The notes beneath the pieces are model-generated. The model was not told the origin of the DNA. It was given only the letters and a program-made list of their open reading frames with translations, and did not search any database. From contig NZ_JAMXMC010000007.1 of assembly GCF_024055665.1 (NCBI RefSeq), positions 62,001 to 126,000 on the forward strand: a stretch of DNA of 64,000 nucleotides, read 5' to 3'. Positions within the stretch are counted from its first letter, which is position 1, and every line of letters starts with the position of its first letter. Source of the stretch: Ideonella oryzae (GTDB taxonomy: Bacteria > Pseudomonadota > Gammaproteobacteria > Burkholderiales > Burkholderiaceae_C). This document shows, piece after piece, positions 18,856 through 27,679 of this stretch. The translations under genes and the position numbers were made by a program.

Positions 18856-18933
18856 TCAGCGGCGCGTGCACGCGAGCCGATCCCGGCCCAGCACTAGGCT
18901 GGATTCGCGGGATAGCAGGGTGCGCAAGGTCAT
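18856..18933 (-). CDS. leuL: Leucine-rich leader peptide upstream of leuA
   Basis: A 25-codon ORF on the leuA strand begins at ATG 18933 (MTLRTLLSRESS...) and ends at TGA 18856, 186 bp before leuA. Six of its 25 codons are leucine, at residues 3, 6, 7, 13, 15 and 20. They include two CTA and one TTG, which are rare in this GC-rich sequence. That is the signature of a leucine attenuation leader, where ribosome stalling at scarce Leu-tRNA changes RNA folding. Downstream on the same strand are several GC-rich stems, for example CCCGTC-CCCT-GACGGG. I see no clear T-run, so the exact termination or translational mechanism is unresolved. The 275 bp between leuA and the efflux operon hold nothing else evident. 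Confidence 0.62.
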   Translation of the reverse strand: MTLRTLLSRESSLVLGRDRLACTRR

Positions 18934-18944
18934 GGGGTGCGACC

Positions 18945-20456
18945 TTAACCCGGCGAGCGGGGGCTCGTCAAACCCGATGCGGGCGGGAGCGCCGCCTGGG
19001 GCGCGGCCGCCTCCGGCTGCCAGCCACCGCCCAGCACCAGGAAGAGCTGGGCCTGGTCGTCGGCCAGGGCCGCCTCGCTGGCGGCCAGGTCGGCCTCGGC
19101 ACTGGCCAGCGCGCGCTGGGCGTCCAGCGCCGGCAGGTAGCCGGTGCGGCCGCTCCGGTACAGGCGCTGGGCCTGATCGGCCACGGTGGCCTCCTGGGCC
19201 CGGGCGGCACGCAGCGCGGCGCGGCGGTCCAGCTCGCGGGCGTAGGCGTTCAGCGCGGTTTCGGTCTCGCGCAGCGCGGTCAGCACGGTGCCGTCGAAGT
19301 GCGCCAGCGCGCCCGCGGTGCCGGCCTCGGCCTGGGCGATGCGGGCCTGCACCGCGCCGGTGTTGGGCAGGGTCCAGGAGATCAGCGGCCCCAGGCTCCA
19401 GCCCACGCTGTCCGAGCCCAGAAAGTCGGTGGCCGGGCTGCCGCTTTGCACCGACAGGCCCAGGCGGATGTGCGGGTAGAGGTCAGCCGTGGCCACGCCG
19501 ATGCGGGCGGTGGCCGCCGCGAGCTCGCGCTCGGCCTGGCGCACGTCGGGCCGGCGGCGCAGCAGGGCCGCGCCATCGCCCACCGGGATCAGGCCCTGGA
19601 GTTGCGGCGGTGTGTCGCAGTCGGCCGCCCCGGCCGGCAAGGCCTGGGGCAGCGCGCCGGTGAGCGTGGCCAGGCGGTAGAGCGCGCCCTGGCGGCGCGC
19701 CTGCAGCGGCGGCAGGGCCGCGCGCAGATGCTCCAGCTGGCCCTGGGCACGGGCCACATCGGTCACGCCGGTGCGGCCGGCCTCGTGCAGGCGCTGGGTC
19801 AGGGCCACGGCCTCGTCCTGCAGCTGCACCGAGCGGCGGGCGCTGCGCAGCTGCAGGCCCAGGGCGCAGACCTCGGCATAGGCCCGCGTGGTGCCGGCGG
19901 CCACCTGCACCCGGGCCAGATCGGTGGCGGCCTCGGCCGCTTCGCGGCTGGCCTGCGCCGCCTCGGCCTGGAGCTGCAACTGGCCGAACCAGTCCAGCGG
20001 CAGGGACACGGCCAGGCCCGCGGCGGTCTCCCATTCGGGCTTGGGCGTGTAGCCAGGTGCCAGGTAGTCCAGCCCCGACTTGTGGCCCATGACCACGCCC
20101 CCATTGACACCCACCGAGGGTCGCTGGGCGCCGGCCACCTCGGCCTCCAGCGCCCGCGCACGGGCCAGGTTGGCCACGGCCTGGCGCAGGTCGGTGTTGT
20201 GGGCCAGGGCCTGCTGCACCAGGCCGTCCAGCCGCGGGTCCTCGTACAGCCGCCACCAGGCGGCCGGCAGGGGCTCGGGGCTGTAGAGCGCGGACGCCGC
20301 TTCGGCAAAGGGGGCGCTGGCGGCGGGCTGCGCGGCCAGCGCCTGGGAGGGCAGCTGGTAGTCGGGGCCGACCGGGGCATGGCTGCAACCGGCCAGCAGC
20401 AGGAGGGCGGCCAACGAGGAGCCGGGAACCAGAGAGCGCAGGCCCATGGGATTCAC
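18945..20456 (-). CDS. Outer-membrane efflux lipoprotein (NodT/OprM family)
   Basis: A 503-aa TolC-like channel subunit. A lipoprotein signal (LAALLLLAGCSHAPVGPDY) is followed by the family's AWWRLYEDPRLDGLVQQALAHNTDLRQA and two outer-membrane efflux repeats, each of about 200 residues, Ala/Leu/Gln-rich and coiled-coil. Length is typical. The GTG start at 20456 overlaps the stop of the upstream membrane-fusion gene (GTGA); ATG 20447 is an alternative that keeps the signal peptide. It is the last gene of a five-gene operon (marR, fusC, DUF1656, fusion protein, channel) and provides the outer-membrane exit. Confidence 0.9.
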   Translation of the reverse strand: MNPMGLRSLVPGSSLAALLLLAGCSHAPVGPDYQLPSQALAAQPAASAPFAEAASALYSPEPLPAAWWRLYEDPRLDGLVQQALAHNTDLRQAVANLARARALEAEVAGAQRPSVGVNGGVVMGHKSGLDYLAPGYTPKPEWETAAGLAVSLPLDWFGQLQLQAEAAQASREAAEAATDLARVQVAAGTTRAYAEVCALGLQLRSARRSVQLQDEAVALTQRLHEAGRTGVTDVARAQGQLEHLRAALPPLQARRQGALYRLATLTGALPQALPAGAADCDTPPQLQGLIPVGDGAALLRRRPDVRQAERELAAATARIGVATADLYPHIRLGLSVQSGSPATDFLGSDSVGWSLGPLISWTLPNTGAVQARIAQAEAGTAGALAHFDGTVLTALRETETALNAYARELDRRAALRAARAQEATVADQAQRLYRSGRTGYLPALDAQRALASAEADLAASEAALADDQAQLFLVLGGGWQPEAAAPQAALPPASGLTSPRSPG

Positions 20457-21400
20457 TCCGCCGGTCGGGCCGCGGGGGCCTGAGCGGTGTGGGTGGGGCC
20501 CGCAGCGGCGGCCCCCTCCTCCACCTGCACCGTCACCGTCTGCCCGGCCACCAGCCGGGTGCCGTCGGGCCAGGGTGTGTCCAGGCGCACCCGCACCGGC
20601 ACCCGCTGGGCCAGGCGCACCCAGTTGAAGCTGGGGTTCACCGCGGGCAGCAGGTTGGCGCTGGTGGCGCGGTCATGGTCGGCGATGGCGGCGGCCACGC
20701 TCTCCACCGTGCCGTGCAGCGCGGTGCTGCTGCCCATGGGCGTCACCCGCACCGCCTGCCCCAGGTGGATGCGCGGCAGCTTGGTTTCCTCGAAGTAGCC
20801 CTCGACGTAGAAGGAGTGGGCATCCACCAGGGCCAGGGCGGGTCGGCCGGCGTTGACGTAGGCGCCCACGCGGATGTCCAGGTTGGTGACGGTGCCGTCG
20901 GTGGGGGCGCGCACCTCGGCTCGCTGCAGGTTCAGGCGCGCGGCATCCACCGCCACCTTGGCCTGCTCCAGCGCCGCGCTGCTTTCCTCGACACGGGTGC
21001 GGGCCTGCTCCTGCTGCTCCTGCGAGACCAGGCTGCCCAGCCCGCTGTTGCGGTCACGCTCACGCTTGGCCTGGGCCAGCGCCACCTGGCGCGCGGCCAG
21101 CGCGGCCTCGGCTTCGCGCAGGGCCAGCGCGTAGTGGGCATGGTCCACCTCGAACAGCACGTCGCCGGCATGGACGGGCTGGTTGTCCTGCACCGGCACG
21201 GCCGTCACCAGGCCGGACACATCCGGCGCCATCTGGACCACATTGGCCCGCACGCGGCCGTCGCGCGTCCACGGGGCCAGCTCGTAGTGGTCCCACAGGC
21301 CGCGGCAGGCCCACAGGGCCGCCGCCACCATCAGCAGGGTCGTCGCCGGGCGCAGCAGCTGCCGGGCCCGTTCGCGGGTGAACAGAGTTTTCAGAGTCAT
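20453..21400 (-). CDS. HlyD/AaeA-type membrane fusion protein
   Basis: A 315-aa periplasmic adaptor. It has one N-terminal membrane helix (TTLLMVAAALWACRGLW) and the biotinyl-lipoyl-like half (TRDGRVRANVVQMAPDVSGLV, DNQPVHAGDVLFEVD). An alpha hairpin rich in Ala/Glu/Gln follows, then the second lipoyl half (RAPTDGTVTNLDIRVGAYVN) and a beta-barrel ending near VAGQTVTVQVEEG. These match AaeA/EmrA-type adaptors. ATG 21400 is used; GTG 21406 is also possible. It links the FUSC permease to the NodT-like channel. Confidence 0.88.
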   Translation of the reverse strand: MTLKTLFTRERARQLLRPATTLLMVAAALWACRGLWDHYELAPWTRDGRVRANVVQMAPDVSGLVTAVPVQDNQPVHAGDVLFEVDHAHYALALREAEAALAARQVALAQAKRERDRNSGLGSLVSQEQQEQARTRVEESSAALEQAKVAVDAARLNLQRAEVRAPTDGTVTNLDIRVGAYVNAGRPALALVDAHSFYVEGYFEETKLPRIHLGQAVRVTPMGSSTALHGTVESVAAAIADHDRATSANLLPAVNPSFNWVRLAQRVPVRVRLDTPWPDGTRLVAGQTVTVQVEEGAAAAGPTHTAQAPAARPAE

Positions 21401-21410
21401 CACCACCGTC

Positions 21411-21620
21411 TCAAAGCAGGAATTGCGCGGTCAGCCGGTGCAGGCCGTAGAGCAGCACCAGGTAGAGCGCCATGTCGAACAGGGCCGGGTGCCAGACCCA
21501 GCGGTAGACGCCCACGGCCGCCAGCAGGCGGCGCAGGCCCCAGTTCAGCACCAGGGCCAGCAAGGCCAGGGCCATCAGCCAGGGCACGTACAGGCCCTCG
21601 AGATCGAATTCACCGGTCAT
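21411..21620 (-). CDS. DUF1656 (AaeX-like) small membrane protein
   Basis: A 69-aa protein with two membrane helices. It starts MTGEFDLEGLYVPWLMALAL and contains WHPALFDMALYLVLLYGL, the DUF1656/AaeX pattern. Such proteins sit between the fusion protein and the FUSC permease in aromatic-acid efflux operons; their exact role is unknown. Its ATG overlaps the stop of the FUSC gene by four bases. Confidence 0.88.
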   Translation of the reverse strand: MTGEFDLEGLYVPWLMALALLALVLNWGLRRLLAAVGVYRWVWHPALFDMALYLVLLYGLHRLTAQFLL

Positions 21621-23671
21621 GCGGCAGGCTCCTGGACAGGGGCGCCCAGCGTCCGTGGGGCCCGGGGAAACAGGTTGCGGCGCAGGCCCACCAGGGCGGT
21701 GACCAGGGCTGCGGGGTCGACCGCATCCGCCGCCGGCCGCATCGCGCGCAAGAGGGCCCGGTCCAGCGCGCGGCGCAGGGCATCAGGCCAGGCGCTGGGG
21801 CCATGGTCCGACCACTGCCGGAAGCCCTGGGCGATGCCCGCCAGCAGCAGCCGGGCCCCCGGCGCGCGGCCGGCGGCGCGCTGAGTCTGCAGCACCGCGA
21901 TGTCGGCGCCCACGCGCAGCTCGCGCAGGGCCGCACGGGCGGCGTCGTCACGCTGCTGCGGTGGGGTCTGGGCAATGCGCGGGGCCAGCAGGCCGATGCG
22001 GTCGAGGCTGCGCACGGCGTGGCTCTCGTCGGGCAGGCCGCGGCGCGCGCCCGCCAGGTCGGCCAGTTCACGCCAGGCCGCGCGGCGCAAGCGCCGGGCC
22101 ACCACGCCACTGCCCACGGAGCGCATGAGCTGGTTGACCAGCGCCGCCACCGCGATGCCCATCAGCATGGACAGGTTGCTGTTGAGGAAGTAGGGGAAGT
22201 CCAGCGTGGCGATGTCCCCCAGGGCCAGCGAGCCGGCCACGCCCATGATCATCGGGAAGGCCAGACCGACCAGGGCTGGTCGCGCCGCCAGGCAGCCCAG
22301 GGCGAGAAAGACCGGGGCACAGACCAGCACCAGGCTGGCGAAATCGTGCGCCAGCGGCAGCAGCACCAGCACGTACAGCGCGGCAAACGGCATGGCCCAG
22401 ACCGTCGCCTTGAGCGACCCCGAGATGGCCGGCACGGGGTTGTCCATCGCGGCAAAGAGGCTGCAGAAGATGGCGGCCATCATCGCGGCCACCGAGCCGA
22501 TGGGCCAGGCGGTCTCGATCCACACCAGGCTGCAGCCTGAGACGGCCACCACCGCGGCGGCGGCCGAGAGCAGGGCCATGCCCGGGTCCCGGTGCAGCAC
22601 CCGCGCGCCCAGCGTGGGCCGACGCGCTGTGACGGGCGCCGCGCCGGTCAGGCCGGTGTCGATGTCGGCGCGCAGCGCGCCGCAGGCCTGCCAGCCCTGC
22701 AGCAGTTCCCCCAGCCGGGTGGCCAGGCTGATGCGCAGCGCGCGCGACCAGTCGCCCTGGGCCGGGTCGCTGCCCAGGCGGTCGAGCAGGCCCTGCAGCC
22801 AGGGCCAGGCGGCGGCCTGGTCCGGCGGCGGGAGCGCCAGCCACTCGCCCATCGCATCGAGCACCGCCACCACATCCGGCGCCAGCTGGCCTTCCGCCTC
22901 CTCCAGCGCCTGCAGGCGGTCCTCGGCGGCCGACAGGGCCGGGGTCAGGCCGGCCAGCCGGTCCTGCATCTCCTGCAGGGCGCCTTCGGTCCAGCGCAGG
23001 TGGCTGGTGTCGAAGGGCACATGGGTGGAGAGGATGCGCAGCTGGGTGATGTCGGCCGCCAGACGCTGACGGTCGGCCGCCAGGGTGGCCCCGCCGGCAT
23101 CGCGGCGGTGGGCCCGGGCCGCCAGGTCCGCCAGCCAAGTGCGGGCATCGCCCTGGGCGCGGTCCAGCAGGCCCAGCAGCGGCGCGCTCAGGCCGGCCGG
23201 CAGCACCAGGCTGTGGACCAGGGTGGCGCAGAGGATGCCCACGCCGATCTCCTCGACCCGGGCCAGCGCGTTGTCGAACAGCTGATCGGGCCGCTCCACC
23301 GAGGGAAAACCGATCAGGGCCGCGGTGTAGCCCGCCAGCATGAAGACGTAGGAGCGCGGTGTGCGGTCCTGCAGCGAGATGAACAGGCACACCCCCACCC
23401 ACAGGGCCAGCGCCAGCGCCAGCAGCGTCGGCGCATTGGCCAGATTGGGCACCAGCACCACCGAGGCGGCCGCGCCCAGGAAGGTGCCACCGAAGCGGTA
23501 CACCGCCTTGGACCGCACGGCACCGGCCAGCGGGTTGGCCACGACGTAGGCGGTCATCATGGCCCAGAAGGGCCGCGGCAAACCGGCCTTCAGGGCCACG
23601 TACAGCGCCAGCATGGACGCGGCAAAGCATTTGAGCGAGTACAGCCACTCGCTGCGGGTGGGCCAGGTCAC
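21617..23671 (-). CDS. FUSC-family (AaeB-like) aromatic acid efflux permease
   Basis: A 684-aa inner-membrane permease with the FUSC duplication: two clusters of about five or six helices (residues 10-160 and 360-500), each followed by a cytoplasmic helical domain. Family segments include LPRPFWAMMTAYVVANPLAGAVRSKAVYRFGGTFLGA and, in the second half, ETAWPIGSVAAMMAAIFCSLFAAMDNPVPAI. Length matches AaeB, which exports hydroxylated aromatic carboxylic acids. It is the second gene of the MarR-led operon, starting 24 bp after marR. I infer a role in aromatic-acid or phenolic tolerance. Confidence 0.9.
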   Translation of the reverse strand: MTWPTRSEWLYSLKCFAASMLALYVALKAGLPRPFWAMMTAYVVANPLAGAVRSKAVYRFGGTFLGAAASVVLVPNLANAPTLLALALALWVGVCLFISLQDRTPRSYVFMLAGYTAALIGFPSVERPDQLFDNALARVEEIGVGILCATLVHSLVLPAGLSAPLLGLLDRAQGDARTWLADLAARAHRRDAGGATLAADRQRLAADITQLRILSTHVPFDTSHLRWTEGALQEMQDRLAGLTPALSAAEDRLQALEEAEGQLAPDVVAVLDAMGEWLALPPPDQAAAWPWLQGLLDRLGSDPAQGDWSRALRISLATRLGELLQGWQACGALRADIDTGLTGAAPVTARRPTLGARVLHRDPGMALLSAAAAVVAVSGCSLVWIETAWPIGSVAAMMAAIFCSLFAAMDNPVPAISGSLKATVWAMPFAALYVLVLLPLAHDFASLVLVCAPVFLALGCLAARPALVGLAFPMIMGVAGSLALGDIATLDFPYFLNSNLSMLMGIAVAALVNQLMRSVGSGVVARRLRRAAWRELADLAGARRGLPDESHAVRSLDRIGLLAPRIAQTPPQQRDDAARAALRELRVGADIAVLQTQRAAGRAPGARLLLAGIAQGFRQWSDHGPSAWPDALRRALDRALLRAMRPAADAVDPAALVTALVGLRRNLFPRAPRTLGAPVQEPAA

Positions 23672-23695
23672 GGGCGCGATCCTCGGGGTCGGAAT

Positions 23696-24154
23696 TCAGG
23701 CCCGCGCGGCGGCCTTGGGCAGCTCGGCCACGCCGGTCTCCAGGCGCAGCAGCACCCGCAGGGCCGCCTGCAGGTCCTCGTCGGGCAGGCCTTGCAGCAG
23801 CTCACGCCGCATCACGTGGAGGGCCTGCTCCACCCGGGCGACCTGCTGCTGGCCCAGCGGGGTCAGGCTGAGCACCTTGGCCCGGCGGTCGTGCGGGTCT
23901 TCATGGCGCACCACCACGCCGGCGGCCACCAGCTGGTCGATCACCCGCACCAGGGAAGCTGGCTCCAGGCCCACGGCCTCGGCCACGGCACCCGGGCGGG
24001 CGCTCTCGCCCATGCGGCCGATCATCACCGCCGGCCAGGCCATGGCGTGGGAAAGGCCGTAGGTGTTGCTGACCTCGTCGGCCACCGCGCGGTAGCTGCG
24101 CGCCACGCGGGTCAGCGTGGTGGTCAGGTGCATCAGGGTGGCGTCGTCGAGCAT
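23696..24154 (-). CDS. MarR-family repressor of the efflux operon
   Basis: A 152-aa winged-helix regulator. Its DNA-binding region covers about residues 50-110 (GAVAEAVGLEPASLVRVIDQL, then VVVRHEDPHDRRAKVLSLTPLG, the MarR wing with the usual DxRxK-like motif). Helices at both ends form the dimer. It is the first gene of the efflux operon, and two tandem GCTAA-N3-TTAGC dyads sit just upstream of its start, so autoregulation relieved by an aromatic ligand is expected. Length is normal. Confidence 0.9.
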   Translation of the reverse strand: MLDDATLMHLTTTLTRVARSYRAVADEVSNTYGLSHAMAWPAVMIGRMGESARPGAVAEAVGLEPASLVRVIDQLVAAGVVVRHEDPHDRRAKVLSLTPLGQQQVARVEQALHVMRRELLQGLPDEDLQAALRVLLRLETGVAELPKAAARA

Positions 24155-24173
24155 GGCGGGCTTTGTTTTGTCT

Positions 24174-24202
24174 GCTAATAGTTAGCAAAGCTAATTATTA
24201 GC
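24174..24202. promoter_or_regulatory. Two tandem 13-bp MarR operators
   Basis: GCTAATAGTTAGC (24174-24186) and GCTAATTATTAGC (24190-24202) share the arms GCTAA/TTAGC with 3-bp centres. They are spaced 16 bp centre to centre, and a partial third copy (GCTTAATTGTT) follows. They lie 20 to 48 bp upstream of the marR start in a short AT-rich island, the expected place for MarR binding over the promoter. The remaining 52 bp up to atpG show nothing else. Confidence 0.75.
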
Positions 24203-24254
24203 CAGCTTAATTGTTGAGTCGGACGCAGGGCCATGCGACCCCTGACGGCAGCGC

Positions 24255-25148
24255 TCAGGCCGCGTCGCCAGGCCCCAGCGCGGCGGTGAGCAGTTCCAGC
24301 TCGTTGGTGATGTCGGCCTGACGGAGCCGGGCCGAGCGGCGGCGCAGCTCGGCGGCCAACTCGTCCAGATGGTCCTGGGCCCGCTGCATCTGGGCCAGGC
24401 GGGCGTGGTTCTCCTGCACCAGCGAGGTCTCCAGCGCGGCCCGCAGCTGCACCCGCACCGTCTGGTGCAGCACCGCGGCCATCAGCACCGGCCGCGGTAA
24501 GCCCAGGCGAGGCGCGGCGGCCCGCGGCGGCGGCTGGATCGGCGGCGGATCCCCCGCAACCGCACCGTCCCAGGGCTGCGGCACTCCGGGCGCCGGCAGC
24601 AGCCGCTGGCTGCGCAGGCCCGCCGGCCCGGTGGACAGTAGCCACACAGAGGGCACCGGTGCGGCAGCGGCCCCGGCCGTGGCGTCGGTGGCCGCCTGCA
24701 ACCAGGCCGCCAGCACGGGTTCGGCCTCGTCCAGCGCCCCGCAGCCGGGCAGCACGCGGGGTGTGGATCCGGCCGGCGCGGCGTCTGCGGGGCGGTTGGC
24801 CCGCCAGGCCTCGGCCAGACGCTGGCCGGCCAGCCAGACGCTCTGGCCCGGCGTGGCCTGCAGGGTCTCGGCCGCCTCGGCCAGGTGGGCATTGAAGGCG
24901 CCGCAGAAGCCGCGCTCGGCGCCGATCAGCAGCCAGATGCGCGGCGCGGCGGGATAGCCCGCCACGGCCGGGGGAGCCGCCAACTGGCCCCAGGCGGCCT
25001 CCAGGGTGCGCTGGGCCTCGGCCAGGGCCGGCTGGGAATGCTGCAGGCGCTGCAGCTCGGCCAGGGCCAGGTTCTTCATGGCCTGCACGATCTGCCGCAG
25101 GTCGGCCAGCAGCGTGGCCCGCTCGCGCAGTTGCAGCTGTGCGGCCAT
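24255..25148 (-). CDS. atpG: N-type ATPase gamma subunit
   Basis: A 297-aa central-stalk subunit. The N-terminal helix LRERATLLADLRQIVQAMKNLALAELQRLQ and the C-terminal helix (ENHARLAQMQRAQDHLDELAAELRRRSARLRQADITNELELL) form the coiled-coil rotor. IWLLIGAERGFCGAFNAHL is the conserved Rossmann-like core motif. It is more divergent from the housekeeping gamma and carries Pro/Ala-rich insertions, as usual for N-ATPases. It is the last gene of the operon, starting 6 bp after the alpha gene. Confidence 0.85.
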   Translation of the reverse strand: MAAQLQLRERATLLADLRQIVQAMKNLALAELQRLQHSQPALAEAQRTLEAAWGQLAAPPAVAGYPAAPRIWLLIGAERGFCGAFNAHLAEAAETLQATPGQSVWLAGQRLAEAWRANRPADAAPAGSTPRVLPGCGALDEAEPVLAAWLQAATDATAGAAAAPVPSVWLLSTGPAGLRSQRLLPAPGVPQPWDGAVAGDPPPIQPPPRAAAPRLGLPRPVLMAAVLHQTVRVQLRAALETSLVQENHARLAQMQRAQDHLDELAAELRRRSARLRQADITNELELLTAALGPGDAA

Positions 25149-25154
25149 GAAGGG

Positions 25155-26591
25155 TCAGCCGCCCAGCGCGGCCTGGACGGCGGCCACCCAGTCGGCCCGC
25201 GGGGCGTCAAGCGGCGGCGCGCTGGCGGCCATCGCGGTCAGGGCGTCCAGCCGGGCCTGCAGGGCCGGGCCTTGCAGGCCTTCGAGCCGGCCTTCGTTCA
25301 GGGCCACCAGCCAGGCCAGGGTGACCGCGGCCGGCCGGGTGGCCAGGCGGGCCTGGCGGAACAGGGCCTGCAGCAGATGGCCGCGGGCCACGCGGGCCTG
25401 CATGCCCTCGTCCAGCCGGGTGCCGAAGCGGGTGAACAGCTCCAGCTCCAGGAACTGCAGGTAGTCCAGCCGCAGGCGCTTGCATTCGCGGGCGATGGCC
25501 GGGTGTTGGGCCTTGCCGCCGATGCGCGAGACCGAGGTGCCCACGTCGATGGCCGGAAACATGCCCGCGGCGGTCAGCTTGGTGCTGAGGTAGACCTGGC
25601 CGTCGGTGATGGAGATCAGGTTGGTGGGGATGTAGCTGGCCACCTCGCCGAGCTGGGTGGGCACGATGGGCAGGGCCGTCATGCTGCCGCCGCCCAGCGC
25701 GGCGCTGAGCTGGGTGGAGCGTTCCAGCAGGCGCGAGTGCAGGTAGAAGATGTCGCCGGGGTAGGCCTCGCGCCCGGGCGGGCGGCGCAGCAGGAGCGAG
25801 AGTTCCCGGTAGGCCTGGGCGTGCTTGCCCAGGTCGTCGTAGACGATCAGGGTGTCGTGGCCCGCGTGCATCCAGTGCTCGGCCAGTGCGCAGCCGGCAA
25901 AGGGTGCCAGGTACTGCAGGCCGGGCAGGGTGCCGGCTTCGGCCACCACCACGGTGGTGTGGGCCAGGGCGTCGTGCGCGGCCAGGAGGCGCAGGGTCTC
26001 GGCCACCTCGGCACGGCGCTGGCCGATCAGCACCAGGATGCAGCGCACGCCCTGGTCGCGCTGGTGAATCACCGCGTCCAGCGCCAGCGCGCTCTTGCCG
26101 GTGCCGTCGTCGCCGATCAGCAGCTCGCGCTGGCCGCGCCCGATGGGCAGCAGGGTGTCGATGACGGTGTTGCCGGTGTAGAGCGGGCGGCTGACCGGGT
26201 CGCGCTCGATGATGGCCGGCGAGCGGCTTTCCAGCGGGTGCAGGGCATCGGTCTCGGGCGGGGGCAGGCCGTCCAGCGGTCGCCCCAGGGGGTCGATCAC
26301 CCGGCCCAGCAGGGCGTCGCCGCAGCCGATGGACAGGCGCTGCCCGCTGCGGCGCATGCGCAGGCCGGCGGCCAGGCCCTCGGCCTGGTCCAGCAGGATG
26401 CAGCCGGCCAGGGTCTCGTCGAGCTGGAAGACCCAGGCCCGGCTGCCATCGACCGCGCGCAGCACCTCGCCCACCGGCACCGAGGGCAGGCCTTCGACCC
26501 AGGCGATGCCGTCGGCCAGCCCGATGATGGTGCCGACCTCCTCGACCGAAAGGCCGACCTCGGGCGCCACGCCCAGCTGCGGGGGCACCAC
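25155..26591 (-). CDS. atpA: N-type ATPase alpha subunit
   Basis: A 478-aa non-catalytic nucleotide-binding subunit. Its P-loop reads [16 protein letters not shown], where housekeeping alpha subunits have GDRQTGKT. Also visible are [63 protein letters not shown] and the arginine-finger region [13 protein letters not shown]. The GTG at 26591 follows an AAGGAGG site and comes one base after the b-subunit stop. An open frame extends 25 codons further upstream, but those codons overlap atpF and do not look like alpha. It is shorter than F-type alpha, as in N-ATPases. Confidence 0.88.
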   Translation of the reverse strand: MVPPQLGVAPEVGLSVEEVGTIIGLADGIAWVEGLPSVPVGEVLRAVDGSRAWVFQLDETLAGCILLDQAEGLAAGLRMRRSGQRLSIGCGDALLGRVIDPLGRPLDGLPPPETDALHPLESRSPAIIERDPVSRPLYTGNTVIDTLLPIGRGQRELLIGDDGTGKSALALDAVIHQRDQGVRCILVLIGQRRAEVAETLRLLAAHDALAHTTVVVAEAGTLPGLQYLAPFAGCALAEHWMHAGHDTLIVYDDLGKHAQAYRELSLLLRRPPGREAYPGDIFYLHSRLLERSTQLSAALGGGSMTALPIVPTQLGEVASYIPTNLISITDGQVYLSTKLTAAGMFPAIDVGTSVSRIGGKAQHPAIARECKRLRLDYLQFLELELFTRFGTRLDEGMQARVARGHLLQALFRQARLATRPAAVTLAWLVALNEGRLEGLQGPALQARLDALTAMAASAPPLDAPRADWVAAVQAALGG

Positions 26592-26592
26592 C

Positions 26593-27381
26593 TCAGGCCT
26601 CCTTCTGCGGCTGTGCGGGGGCCGCAGCCGGCAGGACGGCATGGACGTCCAAGCCGTTGAAGGCATCGACCCCGCGGCGCAGGCTGGTCTCCAACTGGTG
26701 GCCCGGCAGGTGCACGCTCAGGCCCGCCAGCAGCTCCGGCGCCTGGGCCCAGCGGGGGACGACACCCTGACCCAGCACCGCGGCCAGGCCAGCCGTGATG
26801 CGCTGGCGCAGCGCCTCGGGCAAGGGGAAGGCGCTGCTGACCGTGGGGGGCTCCACCGGGGCCTGACCCGGCGTGGCCAACTGTGGGGCCAGCGCGGCGG
26901 CCCGGGCCGCCAGGTCGCTCAGGAACAACTCGACCAGCGCGGCCTCCACGGCAGGGCTGGCCAGTCGCTGGAGGTAGTCGCCCACGAAACCGGCCGCCCG
27001 GGCCTGCAGCTGACGGTCGGCCTGCTCCTGGCGGGCCCGGGCCTCGCGCTGCAGCCGGGCCTGGGCCTTCTCGCGCTCGGCGCGCAGCTCCTCGTCCAGC
27101 GCGGCCAGACGCTGGCTGCGCAGCGCGGCGATCTCCTCCACCAGGGCCTGACGGGCCACCTCACGCTGGCCGGCCAGCCCGGCTTCCTGGGCGGCCAGGG
27201 CTTGGGCGCGGGCGTCCAGGGCCTGCTGGCGGGCGTCCAGCGTGTCGCGCTGCTGCTGCTGGGCCTGGGCCCGTGCGGCCAGGGCGGCCTGCACCGGCTT
27301 GAACAGGAATCGGCGCAGCAGCCACAGCAGCACCGCGAAGTTCAGGATCTCCAGCGCGAAGGTGGTGGCGTCAAGGTTCAT
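26593..27381 (-). CDS. atpF: N-type ATPase b subunit (long, delta-like C-terminus)
   Basis: A 262-aa peripheral-stalk subunit. It has one N-terminal membrane helix ([23 protein letters not shown]) and a long Ala/Gln/Glu/Arg coiled coil to about residue 140. The globular C-terminal part ends with [21 protein letters not shown]. Standard b subunits have about 156 residues. No atpH (delta) gene is present, and the extra C-terminal domain resembles the delta role, as described for N-ATPases. Confidence 0.85.
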   Translation of the reverse strand: MNLDATTFALEILNFAVLLWLLRRFLFKPVQAALAARAQAQQQQRDTLDARQQALDARAQALAAQEAGLAGQREVARQALVEEIAALRSQRLAALDEELRAEREKAQARLQREARARQEQADRQLQARAAGFVGDYLQRLASPAVEAALVELFLSDLAARAAALAPQLATPGQAPVEPPTVSSAFPLPEALRQRITAGLAAVLGQGVVPRWAQAPELLAGLSVHLPGHQLETSLRRGVDAFNGLDVHAVLPAAAPAQPQKEA

Positions 27382-27412
27382 GGCAGGTTCCGTCGGCGGC
27401 GAAGGCCGTGAC

Positions 27413-27679
27413 TCACTTGAGCAGGTATTCGAGCAGCGGGTTGCGGAACAGGATGATCAGCGCCACCACCAGGCAGTAGATGGCCAGCGACTCGATCATG
27501 GCCAGGCCGATGAACAGGGTGCGGCTGATCTCCTTCTCGGCCTCGGGCTGGCGGGCCAGCGCGTCCAGGGCCGAGGAGATGGCCCGGCCCATGGCCAGGG
27601 CGGGGAAGAACACGCCCAGGGCGATGGCCAGCGCGGCCACCACGGTGGAAACGATGGCAAAGAGGTGCAGATCGGTCAT
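27413..27679 (-). CDS. atpE: N-type ATPase c subunit (rotor ring)
   Basis: An 88-aa helical hairpin. The loop is [10 protein letters not shown] and the ion-binding carboxylate is E63 in MIESLAIY. Alignment by eye to the Ilyobacter Na+-type c subunit puts M30 at the Gln32 position and L65 at Thr67, while Glu, Ser and Tyr are kept. The classical Na+ ligand set is therefore incomplete, which argues for proton coupling here. That is inference from a manual alignment. Its ATG overlaps the atpB stop. Confidence 0.9.
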   Translation of the reverse strand: MTDLHLFAIVSTVVAALAIALGVFFPALAMGRAISSALDALARQPEAEKEISRTLFIGLAMIESLAIYCLVVALIILFRNPLLEYLLK

